Below the pieces are notes generated by a model that saw only the letters and a list, made by a program, of their open reading frames with translations, did not search any database and was not told where the DNA came from. Positions 45,914-57,158 of a stretch of 64,000 nt of DNA are shown here, one piece after another. This DNA comes from Saccopteryx bilineata (lineage: Eukaryota; Chordata; Mammalia; Chiroptera; Emballonuridae), in the NCBI RefSeq assembly GCF_036850765.1, contig NC_089491.1, forward strand, positions 89,560,740 through 89,624,739, read 5' to 3'. The stretch's first letter is position 1. Each line of letters starts with the position of its first letter. The translations under genes and the position numbers were made by a program.

Positions 45914-47518
45914 CTCTAGACTCTACCAGAGATTTTTTCAGTGGCTAAACCCAACAAGCAGACAGAGGCTGCAGGAAGCAAGTCTCAGGGAACCTTGACC
46001 TTTTGTTGACCTTCCCCCAGGCCCAGCATGGGTAAAAGCCAGCCTAGGTGTGCAGCTTGGTATATCCATGAGCATCTGGGCCCAGGAGAGGCAGCCAAGA
46101 ACTCTGGGTTGCTTGTAGCTCCATAAAGTTGCTGAAGGCCAGACATGGGCAGGGTTCTGCACTGGTCTGAACCAGGTTCCCTCCAGGGAGGCCCAGGGTT
46201 GGCACATCCAGTGGCCAGCTGCAGAGAGCATCAGTTCAAGACCTAACAACCCTTGCTGGTAGCATGTCTGAAGGAAGGGCTCGTGGGACATGGGCCTAGC
46301 TGAGGCGAGTTCCACTTTCTGTGATCAGCACCAGCACAGCTGCTTGCACACATTGGACAGGATAGAGCTTCACCAGCCTGGGTCCCAGACATCCTGCTCC
46401 TCTGGGCTAGGTTACACAGGGGGAAGGGAGAGAGGCTTGGAGCATGGACATTCAAGGTGTGAGTTCCTTGGATCCTATTGTTGAGACTGGTCAAGGGGCT
46501 TAGCCATTTTCTGGGGGTGGTGTGGCACAGTCAGTGCTGGGTGAGGACTCTATTCATCTTTCTCCCTGGAATCAGGGGCTTTGCAGCTGGAAGAACTTCT
46601 GTGAAGGGAACTGTCAGCCTTACTCAATCTGAACCTGCTGCTTACATCGCTGGGGAGAAATAGAATTGGAGTATCCATCAATGGCTGAAGGATTAAACTC
46701 TGTAGTAAGGGCCACTTTTCCCATACTGAGCTTCTGACCAAAAGACCCTTGAAGTAGGGGGTCCCACTAACACTGTATTCTCATCCTTAGCTACCCTAAA
46801 TTACCAACCTTGCAATGTGTAAAAGGGTTGGTGGGGTGAGGCCAGTCTGAGCCCTCACGGCACTCTTACTGCAGAAGACTATGTGGGAAGACCACACAGC
46901 TGCAAGAGGAGGTGGAACAGCTAAAAAGTAGAGGCAAATCTTACAGAGCTTGGGCTATTTTACAGAGCTTCTGTCAGCTCTAAGCAGGAGGAAACTAATC
47001 TTTACGCACAGGTTGGCCCCTCCCACACTATCCAGGCACAGAAAATGCAGACACAAACAGAGAAGAAAGCAGTAGCTCCAGACAGATAGTCTACGGTGGG
47101 TATAAACAACTGCTCACGCCAACTCATACCCGAACTCTGTCCAGAAACAGCACAACCAGTAAGGGGTAGCAGACCACACCAATGCTAGAAGCAGCTAGCT
47201 ACACAAGTGGCATGCTCAAAGGAGCAGTCCAGTAAGCACCAGATACTGTGGCAAATAAATATGTCTAACAGGACGGATACTGCACAGCATCAAATATGTA
47301 ATCAATGTTGATCTTTACAGCCAGCCAGCCTGAAGGGCTAACCCCACCCACAACAGGGCCAACTGCATTCAAGACATACAACAGGAGGGAAAACATAACC
47401 CTCAATAAGCATTCCTAGAGCCAGGAACTCAAGTGGCCTGGAGGTTACTACCACTGAGTCCACCTTCTTCATAAAGATGCCACAACAAAAGAGCAGAGCT
47501 TCCTAATACACAGACAAA

Positions 47519-48412
47519 ATGGGCAAACAAAGAAATATGAACCAAATGAATCAACAACAAAAACCTCAGAAAAACTAAATTAAATGTAAGTAATCAAACT
47601 ACCAGATGCAGAGTTTAAAATAATGTTTATTAGGATGTTCAAGGATCTTAGGGTAAGAATGGATGATCACAATGAAAACATAAAAAAAGAGATAGTAAGC
47701 ATTAAAAAGGACACTAAAATCATAATAAGGAACCAGTCAGAAATGGTAAATACAATATCAGAAATGAAGATCATGCTAGAAGGAATCAGCAGAAGACTGG
47801 ATGAAGCAGAGGATCAAATTAGTTATTTAGAAGACAAAATAAATCTAAGCATATAAGCAGAGCGGCAAAAAGAAAAGATGCTCAAAAAGACTGAGGAAAC
47901 TCTAAGAAACTTCTGTGACAACATGAAGAGAAACAACATCCATACTATAGGTGTTCCTGAGGGAGAAGAGAACAAACAAGGGATAGAGAACCTGTTTGAA
48001 GAAATCATAGCTGAAAACTTCCCTAATTGATGATGGAAAAAGTTACACAAGTTCAAGAGGCACAGAGAGTTTCATTAAAGATAAACCCAAGGAGGCCCAC
48101 ACTAAGACACATCATAATTAAAATGCCAAAGTTAAGAGACAAAGAAAGAATACTAAATGTTGCAAGAGAAAAGTAATTATATACCTACAAAGGAGGCCCC
48201 ATAAGGCTGACTTCTCAACAGAAACACTTTGGGCCAGAACGGATTGGCAAGAAATATTTAAAGTGTTGCAAAACAAAAACCTACAACAAATACTATTCTA
48301 TCCAGCAAAGTTATCATTTAAAATTGAAGGAGAAATAAAGAGCAAAAGGCTCAAGGAGTTAACACCAAATCCCAAATCAGTACTACAAGAAATGTTAAAA
48401 GGCCTGCTATAA
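47519..48412 (+). pseudogene. L1 ORF1 pseudogene
   Basis: ORF1p is the L1 RNA-binding trimer protein. Starting at ATGGGCAAACAAAG, the frame breaks early and resumes as a coiled-coil stretch (RMDDHNENIKKEIVSIKKD to LDEAEDQISYLEDK, 47623-47856). An RRM-like part (GVPEGEENKQGIENLFEE) and a C-terminal domain (LSFKIEGEIKSKRLKEL) follow, with a stop near 48412. At least three in-frame stops or shifts separate these segments, so no full protein is possible. Confidence 0.85.
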
Positions 48413-48470
48413 AAAGAGAAAAGTTAAAAAAGAAATTGAGAGAAGGAAGATTGTAAGTTAAAAGAATCAA

Positions 48471-49560
48471 ATGGCAACAAATAAATACATATCAATAATA
48501 ACCTTAAATGTAAATAGATTAAATGTCCCAATCAAAAGACATAGGTAGCTACATGGATAAGTAAACAAGACTCATATATATGCTGTGTATAAGAAACCCA
48601 CCTCAGAAAAAAGATACACATAAAAAGGAAGTGCAGGATGAATAAAATATTTCATGCAAATAGAAATGAAAAAAATCCCTGGGGTAGCAACACTTATATC
48701 TGACAAAATAGCCTTTAAAACAAAGACTATAATAAGGGACAAAGAAGGTCACTACCTGATAAAGGAAGCAATCCAACAAGAGTATATAACCATTGAAAAA
48801 ATATATTTATGCACTCAGCTGGATTTAATTGATACCATCAGAACATTTACCCCAAAGCAGCAGAACATGCATTCTTTTCAAGTGCTCATGGTATATTTTC
48901 TAGTATAGACCTATTTTAGCACACAAAACAAGTCTCAATAAATTTAAGAAAATTGAAATCATATCAAGCATCTTCTCAGATCACAATAGCATGAAACTAA
49001 AAATCAGCTACAATAGAAAAACTGAAGACATTCAAACACTTGGAGACTAAATACCATGTTATTAAATAGTGAATGGGTTATCAATAATATCAAGAAAAAT
49101 ATCAAACATTTCCTTGAAACAAATGAAAATGAACATAAAACAACCCAAAATTTACAGGACACAGCAAAAGCAGTCCTAAGAGGGGAGTTCATAGCATTAT
49201 AGGCATACCTGGAGAAGCAAGAAAAAGCTCAAATAAACAATCTGACCCTTCACCTAAAAGAACTAAAAAAAAAAAAAAGAACAACAAATAAAGCCCAGAG
49301 GAAGTACAAAGAAGGAAATAATAAAGATCAGAGTAGAAATGACAGAGGCTAAAGAAAAAAAAAATACAAAAGATCAATGAAACCAAGAGCTGGTTCTTTG
49401 AAAAAGTATATAAGACTGACAAACCTTTAACTATATTCATCAAGAAAAAAAAAGAGAGGACCCAAATAAATAAAATTAGAAATGAAATGGGTGAAGTAAC
49501 AACTTACATCACAGAAATACAAAGAATTATAAGAAAATACTAGGAAGATCTATATGCCAA
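48471..49560 (+). pseudogene. L1 ORF2 endonuclease and linker remnant
   Basis: Begins ATGGCAACAAATAAATACAT, with MATNKYISIITLNVNRLN the start of the AP-like endonuclease. Recognisable parts are GVATLISDKIAFKTKTIIRD (48680) and, beyond a deletion and shifts, [20 protein letters not shown] and INNLTLHLKEL near 49110-49260. Part of the endonuclease fold between about 48830 and 48860 is missing, and multiple stops occur. Confidence 0.85.
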
Positions 49561-49871
49561 AAAAAATTGGACAACCTAGATGAAAGGATAAATTCTTAGA
49601 AACATACAATCTTCCAAAATGGAATCTGGGAGAATCAGAAACCTAAGCAGACTGATTACAGCAAATGAAATTGAAGCAATTATCAAAAAACTTCTAGGAA
49701 ACAAAATCCAGAAAACTACTAGACCTAATAAATGAATTTGGCAAGGTGGCAGGATATAAAATTAATATTCAGGAATCAGTGGCATTTATATACACCAACA
49801 ATACTCTGTCAGAAAGAGAAATTAAGGAAATAATCCCCTTTACTATTGCAACAACAACAAAAAATAAAGTA

Positions 49872-50235
49872 CAGTGGTCCCTCATCTATCACAAGGATTA
49901 GGTTCCAGAACCCCCCACAATAGGTGAAAATCCACGAAGTAGTGACCTTATATTTATTTGTTATTTATATATATTTTAAGGCTTTATTTTGATTTAATTA
50001 ATATTCTTTTAATACATTTTAATTAATATATTTTATATTTTTATATTGTTTTCATTTTTTAGGCTTATTTTACTCCAAAAATAATTAAAATAATAAAAAT
50101 ATAAGATACTTATATACTGCAAAATCCCTCAATAGAGCGAAAAATCTACAATACAAAATTAGATACATACAATTAAAAAATCCGCGAAACAGTAAGACTG
50201 CAAAAAGTGAACCGTGATATGGCGAGGGACAACTG
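49872..50235 (+). mobile_element. Tigger/pogo-like Tc1-mariner MITE
   Basis: 364 bp with inverted termini cagtggtccctcatctatc and gatatggcgagggacaactg, flanked by TA (49870-49871 and 50236-50237). Removing it rejoins the L1 sequence ataaagta/cctagaaat found intact at 57770-57785. No ORF; non-autonomous. Confidence 0.88.
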
Positions 50236-50386
50236 TACCTAGAAATAAATTTAACCAAGGAGATAAAAGACTGTACTAAAAATATCATAAGGCATTGAAA
50301 AAGAAACAGGGAAGATACAAACAGGAAAAGCATATACCATTTTAACAGGTAGGAAGAATTAACATCATTATAATGTCCATACTACC

Positions 50387-50905
50387 TGTTGGGCAAATAA
50401 GTTGTAAATTTTGTGTTATTTGGTTTTGTTCACTTTTAATTAAAAATGGTGCTGCCCATGTGGGGCGGCTGGTTACCTTCATGCTTGAGAAGGGGCTTGA
50501 TTATGCTAATGTGTGCTGAAGGAGAGGATTGTCCCTCAGAAAGGTTTTAAAAGGAGGAGCTAGGAGGTCATTTTGGGAGAGAAGGAGACCTCATTGTTCC
50601 AGGGGAGAGACCATGTGGTTGGAGAGAGAGGAGGCAGCCAAAATGGAGGCATGCAGAGGTGAATAAGACTAGTGGGCCTTTGATTCCAGGAAAAAAACAG
50701 AGAAAGTCAGTGGCTTTGGGAGCCCCGAATGGAAAGGGATGTGTTTTTCCACTGTGGGTTATTTTCTCATGCACCGGTTGCAAGCAGGAATAAAAGATGG
50801 CCCACAAGTTCTTAGCTCTGTTGATTCATTACAATCTGCCCAAATTAAATGGGAACCTGCAAGAGCCAGGCAGCTGTGATGGTGGCCACAACTACTGGCT
50901 TTACA
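50387..50905 (+). mobile_element. Solo ERV LTR in the L1
   Basis: 519 bp from tgttgggcaaataag to ggctttaca, flanked by the 5-bp duplication ctacc (50382-50386 and 50906-50910). The L1 empty site (atactacccaaagcaatct) is restored on removal. It is shorter and more diverged than LTRs A-F in the middle but shares the ends, 'gaataagac' and 'ggctgtgatggtggcc'. It has a TATA-like ttttaaaagg near 50545 and an aataaaaga poly(A) signal near 50790. Confidence 0.92.
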
Positions 50906-51367
50906 CTACCCAAAGCAATCTATAGAGTCAATGAAATTTCTATTAATATACCAATGACATACTTCACAGATTTAGAACAACTATTCCAAAAATTCAAATG
51001 GAATGAAAAAAGAACACAAATAGCCTCAGTAATTTGGAAAATGAAGAACAGAGTGGGAGGTATCACACTTCCTGATATCAACCTATGCTACAAGGCCATT
51101 GTAATCAAAACAGCTTAGTACTGGCATAAGAACAGGCATACAGATCAATGGAACAGAACAGAAAACCCAGAAATAAACTCACATCTGTACAGTCAATTAA
51201 TATTTGACAAAAGGGCAATGGAGTAAAGACAGTTTCTTTAACAAATGGTGTTGGGAAAATGGAACAGGTACCGGAAATGAATAAAAGACTTAAATGTATA
51301 TCATAAAATCATAAAAACCTTGAAAAAAAAGTAGGCAGTAAACTCTCCCTTATCTCTATTAACAATA

Positions 51368-51612
51368 CAGTGGTACCTTGAGATACAAATTTAATTCGTT
51401 CTATAACCGAGCTCATCAGTCAGTCAACTCATATATCAAACTGCTGATACTGGACCCGTGCGCCAATGCGCCAACTAGTGGCAGCTTCCAGAATCATGAC
51501 TCATATCTCGGAATTTCGCTCAGATCTTGAACAAAAATATGGACCAAGTCGCAGCTCATATCTTAAAAAAAATTTTCGTATGTTAGTCTGTTCATATCTC
51601 AAGGTACCACTG
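51368..51612 (+). mobile_element. Short Tc1/mariner-like MITE
   Basis: 245 bp with termini cagtggtaccttgagata and tatctcaaggtaccactg (perfect 18-bp inverted repeat). TA is on both sides (51366-51367 and 51613-51614). It interrupts the same L1. No ORF. Confidence 0.92.
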
Positions 51613-52756
51613 TAGTTTTGCTGATATATCTCTGTGGGCAGGTGAAATAAAAGACAAACAAAAGGAACTATATCAAACTACACCATTAACAAAATAAAAA
51701 TAAAACCCACTCTATGGGAGAACATATTTGCTGATATATCTGATAATGGGTTAATAATCAAAATTTATAAAGAACTTCTAAAACTCAACATCAGGTAGGT
51801 AAGCAACCCAATTTAAAAATAGGCAAAAGGCCTGACTAGACACTTCTCCAAAAAGGACATACAGATGGTCAATACAAATATGAAGAAATGTTCAACATCA
51901 CTAATCATCACAGAAATGCAAATTAAAACCACAGTGAAATACCACCTCACATCTGACAGAATGGCACTCAATAACAATTCAACAAACAACAAGTGCTGGT
52001 GAGGGTGTGAAGAAAAGGGAACTCCCCTGCACTGCTGGAGGGAATGCAGACTTATGGAGTCACTGTGGAAAACAGTATGGCATTTCCTCAAAAATTTAAA
52101 AATGGAACCACCTTTTGACCCAGCTATCCCACTTCTAGGAATATATCCTAAGAACCCCAAAACACGAATTCAAAAGAAAATATGCACCCCTATATTCAGT
52201 GCAGCATTGTTCATAATAGCCAAGATGTGGAAACAGCCCAAGTGTCCATCAGTGGACAAGTGGATTAAAAAGCTGTGGTACATATACACAGTGAAATACT
52301 ACACAGCAGTGAAGTAAGTGAAATACTACACAGCAGTGAAATAAGTGAAATCTTACCTTTTGCAATGGCATGGATCAACCTGGAAAACATTATGCTAAAT
52401 GAAATAAGCTAGGCAGAGAAAGATAAATATAGTGTGTTCTCATTTATATGTGGAATCTAATGAACACAATAAACTCGGGACCAAAATAGAAACAGAAGCA
52501 AGGTCACAGGAAACAGATGGACAGCTGTCAGAGGGAAGAGGGGAGTGCAGATGGGATCAAAGGAGGTGAAGGGGAGGGAAAGGGGAGATGGCGGAGGGGA
52601 CAAAGGGAGTGACATGGGAGTGGAAAGAGACTTTGCATAGGGTATAGAGGGCACAATGCAGCGGGTTGAGGGTGTTTTATTGAGTGGGACACTTGAAACC
52701 ATGTCAACACAATAAATTTAAAAATTGTATAAATAAATATATAAATAAATAAATAA

Positions 52757-53763
52757 AGGGCAGGGAATGAATGGCTTTTGTGTGAGTGCTTGTGTGTGTA
52801 CAAGAAAACGTAAACAAGTGCTCTGCAAAACCAAGACAAGACCAAGTAAGGAGACCTTCAACTGCCTTCCACTTAACGAGTTATTGTAAGTGAAAATGAG
52901 AATGGAGGTGACCCAGGCGGGCTGGCTGTTGCTCTTCATTCTGGGCAGGAGGAGGGGACCTGGGAGGAGGTCCTGACCTGGGCTCAGCAACCTGTCAGCT
53001 CCCCTGCACCTCTTTCTCTTCTTTCTGTTAACTTTGCCCCAGATTCTGACTCAAACCTTGCTTGAAGATGAACGGACCCCTCTAAAATGTGGCTGTCTGT
53101 TGGCACCAGAATCATAGAATTGTTGAGGTAGTGGGCCCCGTAATGTGCTGCCCTGATCCCTTTAGGACTTTATCCCTGATCTGCACCCCCAGCCCCATTG
53201 CTGGTAGTGTTAGAGGCTGCCAGCTCACAGCTGAGTGCCCCTTCAAAACTTAGTTATCTAAGCAATAAGGCACCTGGCTAGAGCGTGATAACCACTGGGC
53301 TCTGCTCTGCTCACATCCAATGACTAACTGATAGAGGAACACACATAAAAGCTTGGTTCCCTTGCTTTAGTGCCAACCCAGTTGCAGGACCCTCACTCCT
53401 ACCCCCTGGCTCATCACAATCAACTTCTTTCTCTGCCCAGTTCTGCTGGTGCATACATTGTTTACTGACATCCCTAAGCCTTGCATTGGTCACATTCAGA
53501 CTTTGGTATTCAGTAAATGCATCAGGACCTGGCCAGTCAGCAGCCCACCAAGCCACTTAAAACAACTATACTGCAGGATTTGTGCCACAATTTTGATACA
53601 TGCAGCCCTCCCTCATTTTTTGCATGGTTCTGATATGCATGCATTTCATTGACCATGGTTTAGTTAAATAACAGCAATCCCACAACAACTGGTTCAGATT
53701 TCAGTTACTACAGTATATTAATAATTGCATGAAGAATGAACTCAGCAAGTAGCTAAGTAGCTC
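52757..53763. other. Unique sequence, no gene recognised
   Basis: No repeat or gene identified. The short frames here (52718-52990 minus, 53311-53556 minus) show no recognisable features. Confidence 0.4.
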
Positions 53764-54657
53764 TTTTTTTATTAGTTTTATTTTAAAAATTGAATTTAAT
53801 GTGGTGACATTGATGATAGGTTTCAGGTAAACATCTCTATAGCATTTGAACTGTTGATTGCATGTGTGCTCATCACCCAAAATCAAATCATTTTCTATCA
53901 CTGTATATTTCTCCCTCTATAATTTTCTCTCCCCGCCACCTTCCCTCCTCCTGGTTACTACTTTTATTTTATTTATTTTTATTTTTTTTAGCTAGAGACA
54001 GACAGGCAGGGAGAGCAATGAGAAGCATCAGCTTGTAGTTGTGGCACGTTAGTTGTTAATTGCTTTCTCATATGTTCCTTGACCCAGAGGCTCCAAGTGA
54101 GCCAATGACCTCTTGCTCAAGCCAGCAACCTTGGGATCAAGGCAGCAACCTTGGGCTTCAGGCCAGTGACCTTTGGGCTCAAGCCAGAGACCATGGGTTC
54201 ATGTCTATGATCCCATGTTCAAGTGGGCAACCTCACACTCAAGCTGGTGAACCTGCACTCGATCTCAGGGTTTTGAACCTGGGACCTCAGCATCCCATGG
54301 CGATACTCTATCCACTGTGCCACTGCTTGGTAAGGCTTCACTTTTATCTATGTCCATGAGTCTCAGTTTTATATTCCACCTATGTGTGAAATCATATAGT
54401 TCTGAGCTTTTCCTGATTCACTTATTCATTTAGTATAATGTTTTCAAGGTCCATCCACATTGTAAATGGTAATATGTCATCATTTCTCACGGCCAAATAG
54501 ATTTCCATTGTATATATGTACAACATGTTCTTTATCCAATCCCCTACTGAGGGACACTTTGGTTGTTTCCATGTTGGCCACTGTGAATAATGCTGCGATG
54601 AACATGTGTGTGCATGTGTCTTTACGTACCAATGTTTTCGAGTGTTTTGGATTTAGC
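53764..54657 (-). mobile_element. L1 3' end, reverse, split by a SINE
   Basis: Minus-strand old L1 tail: 3'UTR at 53764-53967 ('aatgtggtgacattgatgatagg', 'catcacccaaaatcaaatc'), then after the SINE the ORF2 C-terminal part at 54340-54657 ('ccacctatgtgtgaaatcatat', 'tggccactgtgaataatgctgc'). Many stops, so it is a fossil. Confidence 0.82.
53968..54339 (-). mobile_element. tRNA SINE, gcctgacc family
   Basis: Reverse-strand copy inside the L1 tail with 'gcatcagcttgtagttgtggc', repeated 'caagccagcaaccttggg' units and the B-box complement 'gggttttgaacc'. Flanks acttttat (53960-53967 and 54340-54347) are the duplication. Confidence 0.86.
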
Positions 54658-54954
54658 AGGTAATTATAAAATCCACAAATAACAATGTAAGCAGCATGTG
54701 TGCATCACAGCCAGTGACCAGTTAAATTGCTTCTTTCAAAGCCTGGAGCAGTACAAGCAAGAGCTGGAGTGATGTTTGGGCCCTGGGCCATGGAGAGGTA
54801 GAAGAAGGACAGCCAGAAAGCAGGACCCACTTGTCCAGATGGTGGTTACTGGCCTCCCCCTTGAAGGTCAGTGTCGTGAAGGGGCGCAGGGCTTTAGAAG
54901 GACACTAGGTATGTTCATCCATCTACCTTAAAGCATAAGAAAGGTGGGACTAAT

Positions 54955-55318
54955 AGCAGTCCAATGTATTAGATTCTTATGGCCATTGTAACAAATTACC
55001 ATAAACTCAGTGACTTAAAACAACACAACTTTATGTTCTCACAGTTTGCAGGTCAGATGTCTAAAATGGGTGGCAGGGCTGGGTTCTTTCTGGAGGCTCC
55101 AGGGGACACTCCATTTTTTCTTGCCTTTTCCAGACTCTAGAGGCAGCCCACATTCTCTCAACCTTGGCCTCTCATCACTCTGACCCCTGCTTCTGTCCTT
55201 GCACCGCTGCAGATTCTCACTCATCTGCCTCCTTCTTATAAAGCCCCTGTGATCACACCGGTCCCATCCTGATAATCCAGGATAATCTCCCATCTCAGTA
55301 TCTTTAAACAAACTGCAC
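54955..55318 (-). mobile_element. MaLR (MLT1-type) LTR remnant, reverse
   Basis: 'tggccattgtaacaaattaccataaactc', 'gacttaaaacaacac', 'tctcacagtttgcaggtcag' and 'ccttcttataaagccc' match the reverse complement of MLT1-type LTRs. Confidence 0.68.
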
Positions 55319-55639
55319 ATGCTAAATCTGTTACCCAGCCAGGTAATATACTCACAGGTTCTAGTGATTAAAACATGGACATGTTTGGAGGCCCATTATT
55401 TTGCCTACCTGATTTGGCCCCATCAGGTTTTTCCAAATGACAGTGCTGTCCTCAACAGTGACCCCCATTTGGCTACTGGAAAGATAAAGATGCCTGCAAA
55501 CATCTGGAGTCCCTGGGAGAGGGCAAGCATAAAGAAATGATTTCCACTGGTGTCTCCTGACCCTGAGTCAGCTTTGCCCAAACGGCAGCTCAAGCTTCTG
55601 CTCCCTGGACACATTCCACATCAAAAAGGACTACTTTCC

Positions 55640-56024
55640 GCCTGACCAGGTGGTGGCGCAGTGGATGGAGCATTGGACTGGGATGCTGAAGACCCAGGTT
55701 CGAGACCCCGAGGTCGCCAGTTTGAGCGTGGGCTTATCTGGCTTGAGAAAAAAAAAAAAAAAAAAAAAAAAAAGCTCACCAGCTTGAGCCCAAAAGTCGC
55801 TGGCTCAAGCAAGGGGTTATTCGGTCTGCTGAAGGCCCATGGTCAAGGCACATATGAGAAAGCAATCAATGAACAACTAAGGTGTTGCAACAAAAAACTG
55901 ATGATTGATGCTTCTCATCTCTCTCCGTTCCTGTCTGTCTGTCCCTATCTATCCCTCTCTCTGACTCTCTCTCTGTCTCAAAAAAACAAACAAACAAAAA
56001 AACAAAAAAAAACCCCACAAAAAA
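55640..56024 (+). mobile_element. tRNA SINE, gcctgacc family, with internal A-run
   Basis: Complete copy with B box ggttcgagacccc, flanked by actactttcc (55630-55639 and 56025-56034). At 55746-55773 the family's 'gcaaagctcacc' site is expanded to about 28 A's, in addition to the normal A-rich 3' tail. Confidence 0.93.
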
Positions 56025-56034
56025 CTACTTTCCA

Positions 56035-57131
56035 GAGAGTCTGGAAAGCATGGCACTCATGGTCCTACTTCATGGATGCTCACGGTTCTTATTGGCATAT
56101 CAGAGGTCTTGACAAGTTTTACAGTGAAAAACTTCTTTAACTTGTCTAACCCCGAGTTTTGCAGTTTATTTTTCACATGACATTTCATGGCACACTGCGG
56201 GAATGCTGCACCAGATTGTCCTCCAACTCTGGCCAATGCCATGTAATAGCTCTGCAGGAAGTCCACACACCTCCACCTGCCAGGCTCCGCCCATGACCCT
56301 GCCATGGGAAGCACCCCTGCTGTGAAGAAGGGGGTGTGTCCCCAGGTGCACCTGGGCAAACCCGGGACCTACCTATTCATTCACACCAGCAAAGCATAAG
56401 AAGTAACATATTGAAGAGTCATTTCCTGGACAGTGGGAGTTATTCCTTCTCTTTTTCCTCTCCTGGATGACTCTGGATCTCAAACTAAAAGGGATAAAAA
56501 TGACCAGGAAATAACAAGTCACTAAATCCCTTCATGGGCTTTGCTTTTCTCATTTACCTGACAAATCAAATACTTGGGCAGACTGTCACATGAAAACTAA
56601 AACATTCTCTTCTTTCAGCCAATGGGCAGCTATCGTCAAACAGAGAGGTGAGCACCCATTCCTTGCCTTACTGTTAGTGCTCCAAGCAGAGCCCAGGAGC
56701 TCCACTGCAGGGGCTGTTTATTCACTATACTCTTTCTCAAGAATCACTAAAAGTTTTGGAAGAACCACAAAATCTCAGTGTCACAAAAACTTAGAGATTG
56801 CTCATTTGATTTTCTTCTGAAATCATGGAATCTTCCATCAATATCCCTAATTATGAGGCTTTTTATGTATGTTGCTCACATTTTACAACTACCCTCGACC
56901 TTTCAATTACTACTCAATAGGACAAATCCTGTGGCCAAGGGGCCAGGGTCAGCTCGGGCCAGGCTGTGTGCCTCCTCCCTGTATCTAAGATGTCTTCCCT
57001 CATCTACCACATTTTTCATTAATACTTGATAATAATAAATTACTTTTTCCTTTGAAATAAATTTTGCAAGCAGATGAATTTATTTGTTTGTTTGTTTGTT
57101 TAGAACTCAAAGTTACCTGTTAGGGGGTTAA
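56035..57131. other. Unique sequence, no gene recognised
   Basis: No repeat assigned apart from a short (TTTG)n near 57082-57102. The frames at 56057-56359 (minus) and 56590-56820 are unsupported. Confidence 0.4.
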
Positions 57132-57158
57132 GAAAGAGGTGTCATATACCATGATCAA

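Larger units (their letters stand above)
49560..52320 (+). pseudogene. L1 ORF2 RT/C-terminal remnant with core deletion
   Basis: Sequence jumps at about 49705-49720 from the pre-RT segment (gaagcaattatcaaaaaacttct) straight to 'ctactagacctaataaatgaatttgg', which in the 57141 L1 lies downstream of the FADD active site. About 0.8-0.9 kb of the catalytic RT core is therefore absent. The rest continues around two MITEs and an LTR to the C-terminus ([10 protein letters not shown]..., 52054-52317). Confidence 0.85.
44846..52756 (+). mobile_element. Long dead L1 with 5'UTR-like region, ORF1, ORF2 remnants
   Basis: A plus-strand L1 spanning about 7.9 kb including insertions. 44880-47500 (minus the hAT MITE) reads like an old L1 5'UTR (for example 'gattttttcagtggctaaac' and 'cagctgcagagagcatcag'); its exact start is uncertain. 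ORF1 lies at about 47519-48412 and ORF2 pieces at about 48471-52320. The 3'UTR runs to an A-rich end at about 52756. It is interrupted at 45527, 49872, 50387 and 51368. Stops, frameshifts and a deletion of the central RT region leave no function. Confidence 0.75.
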
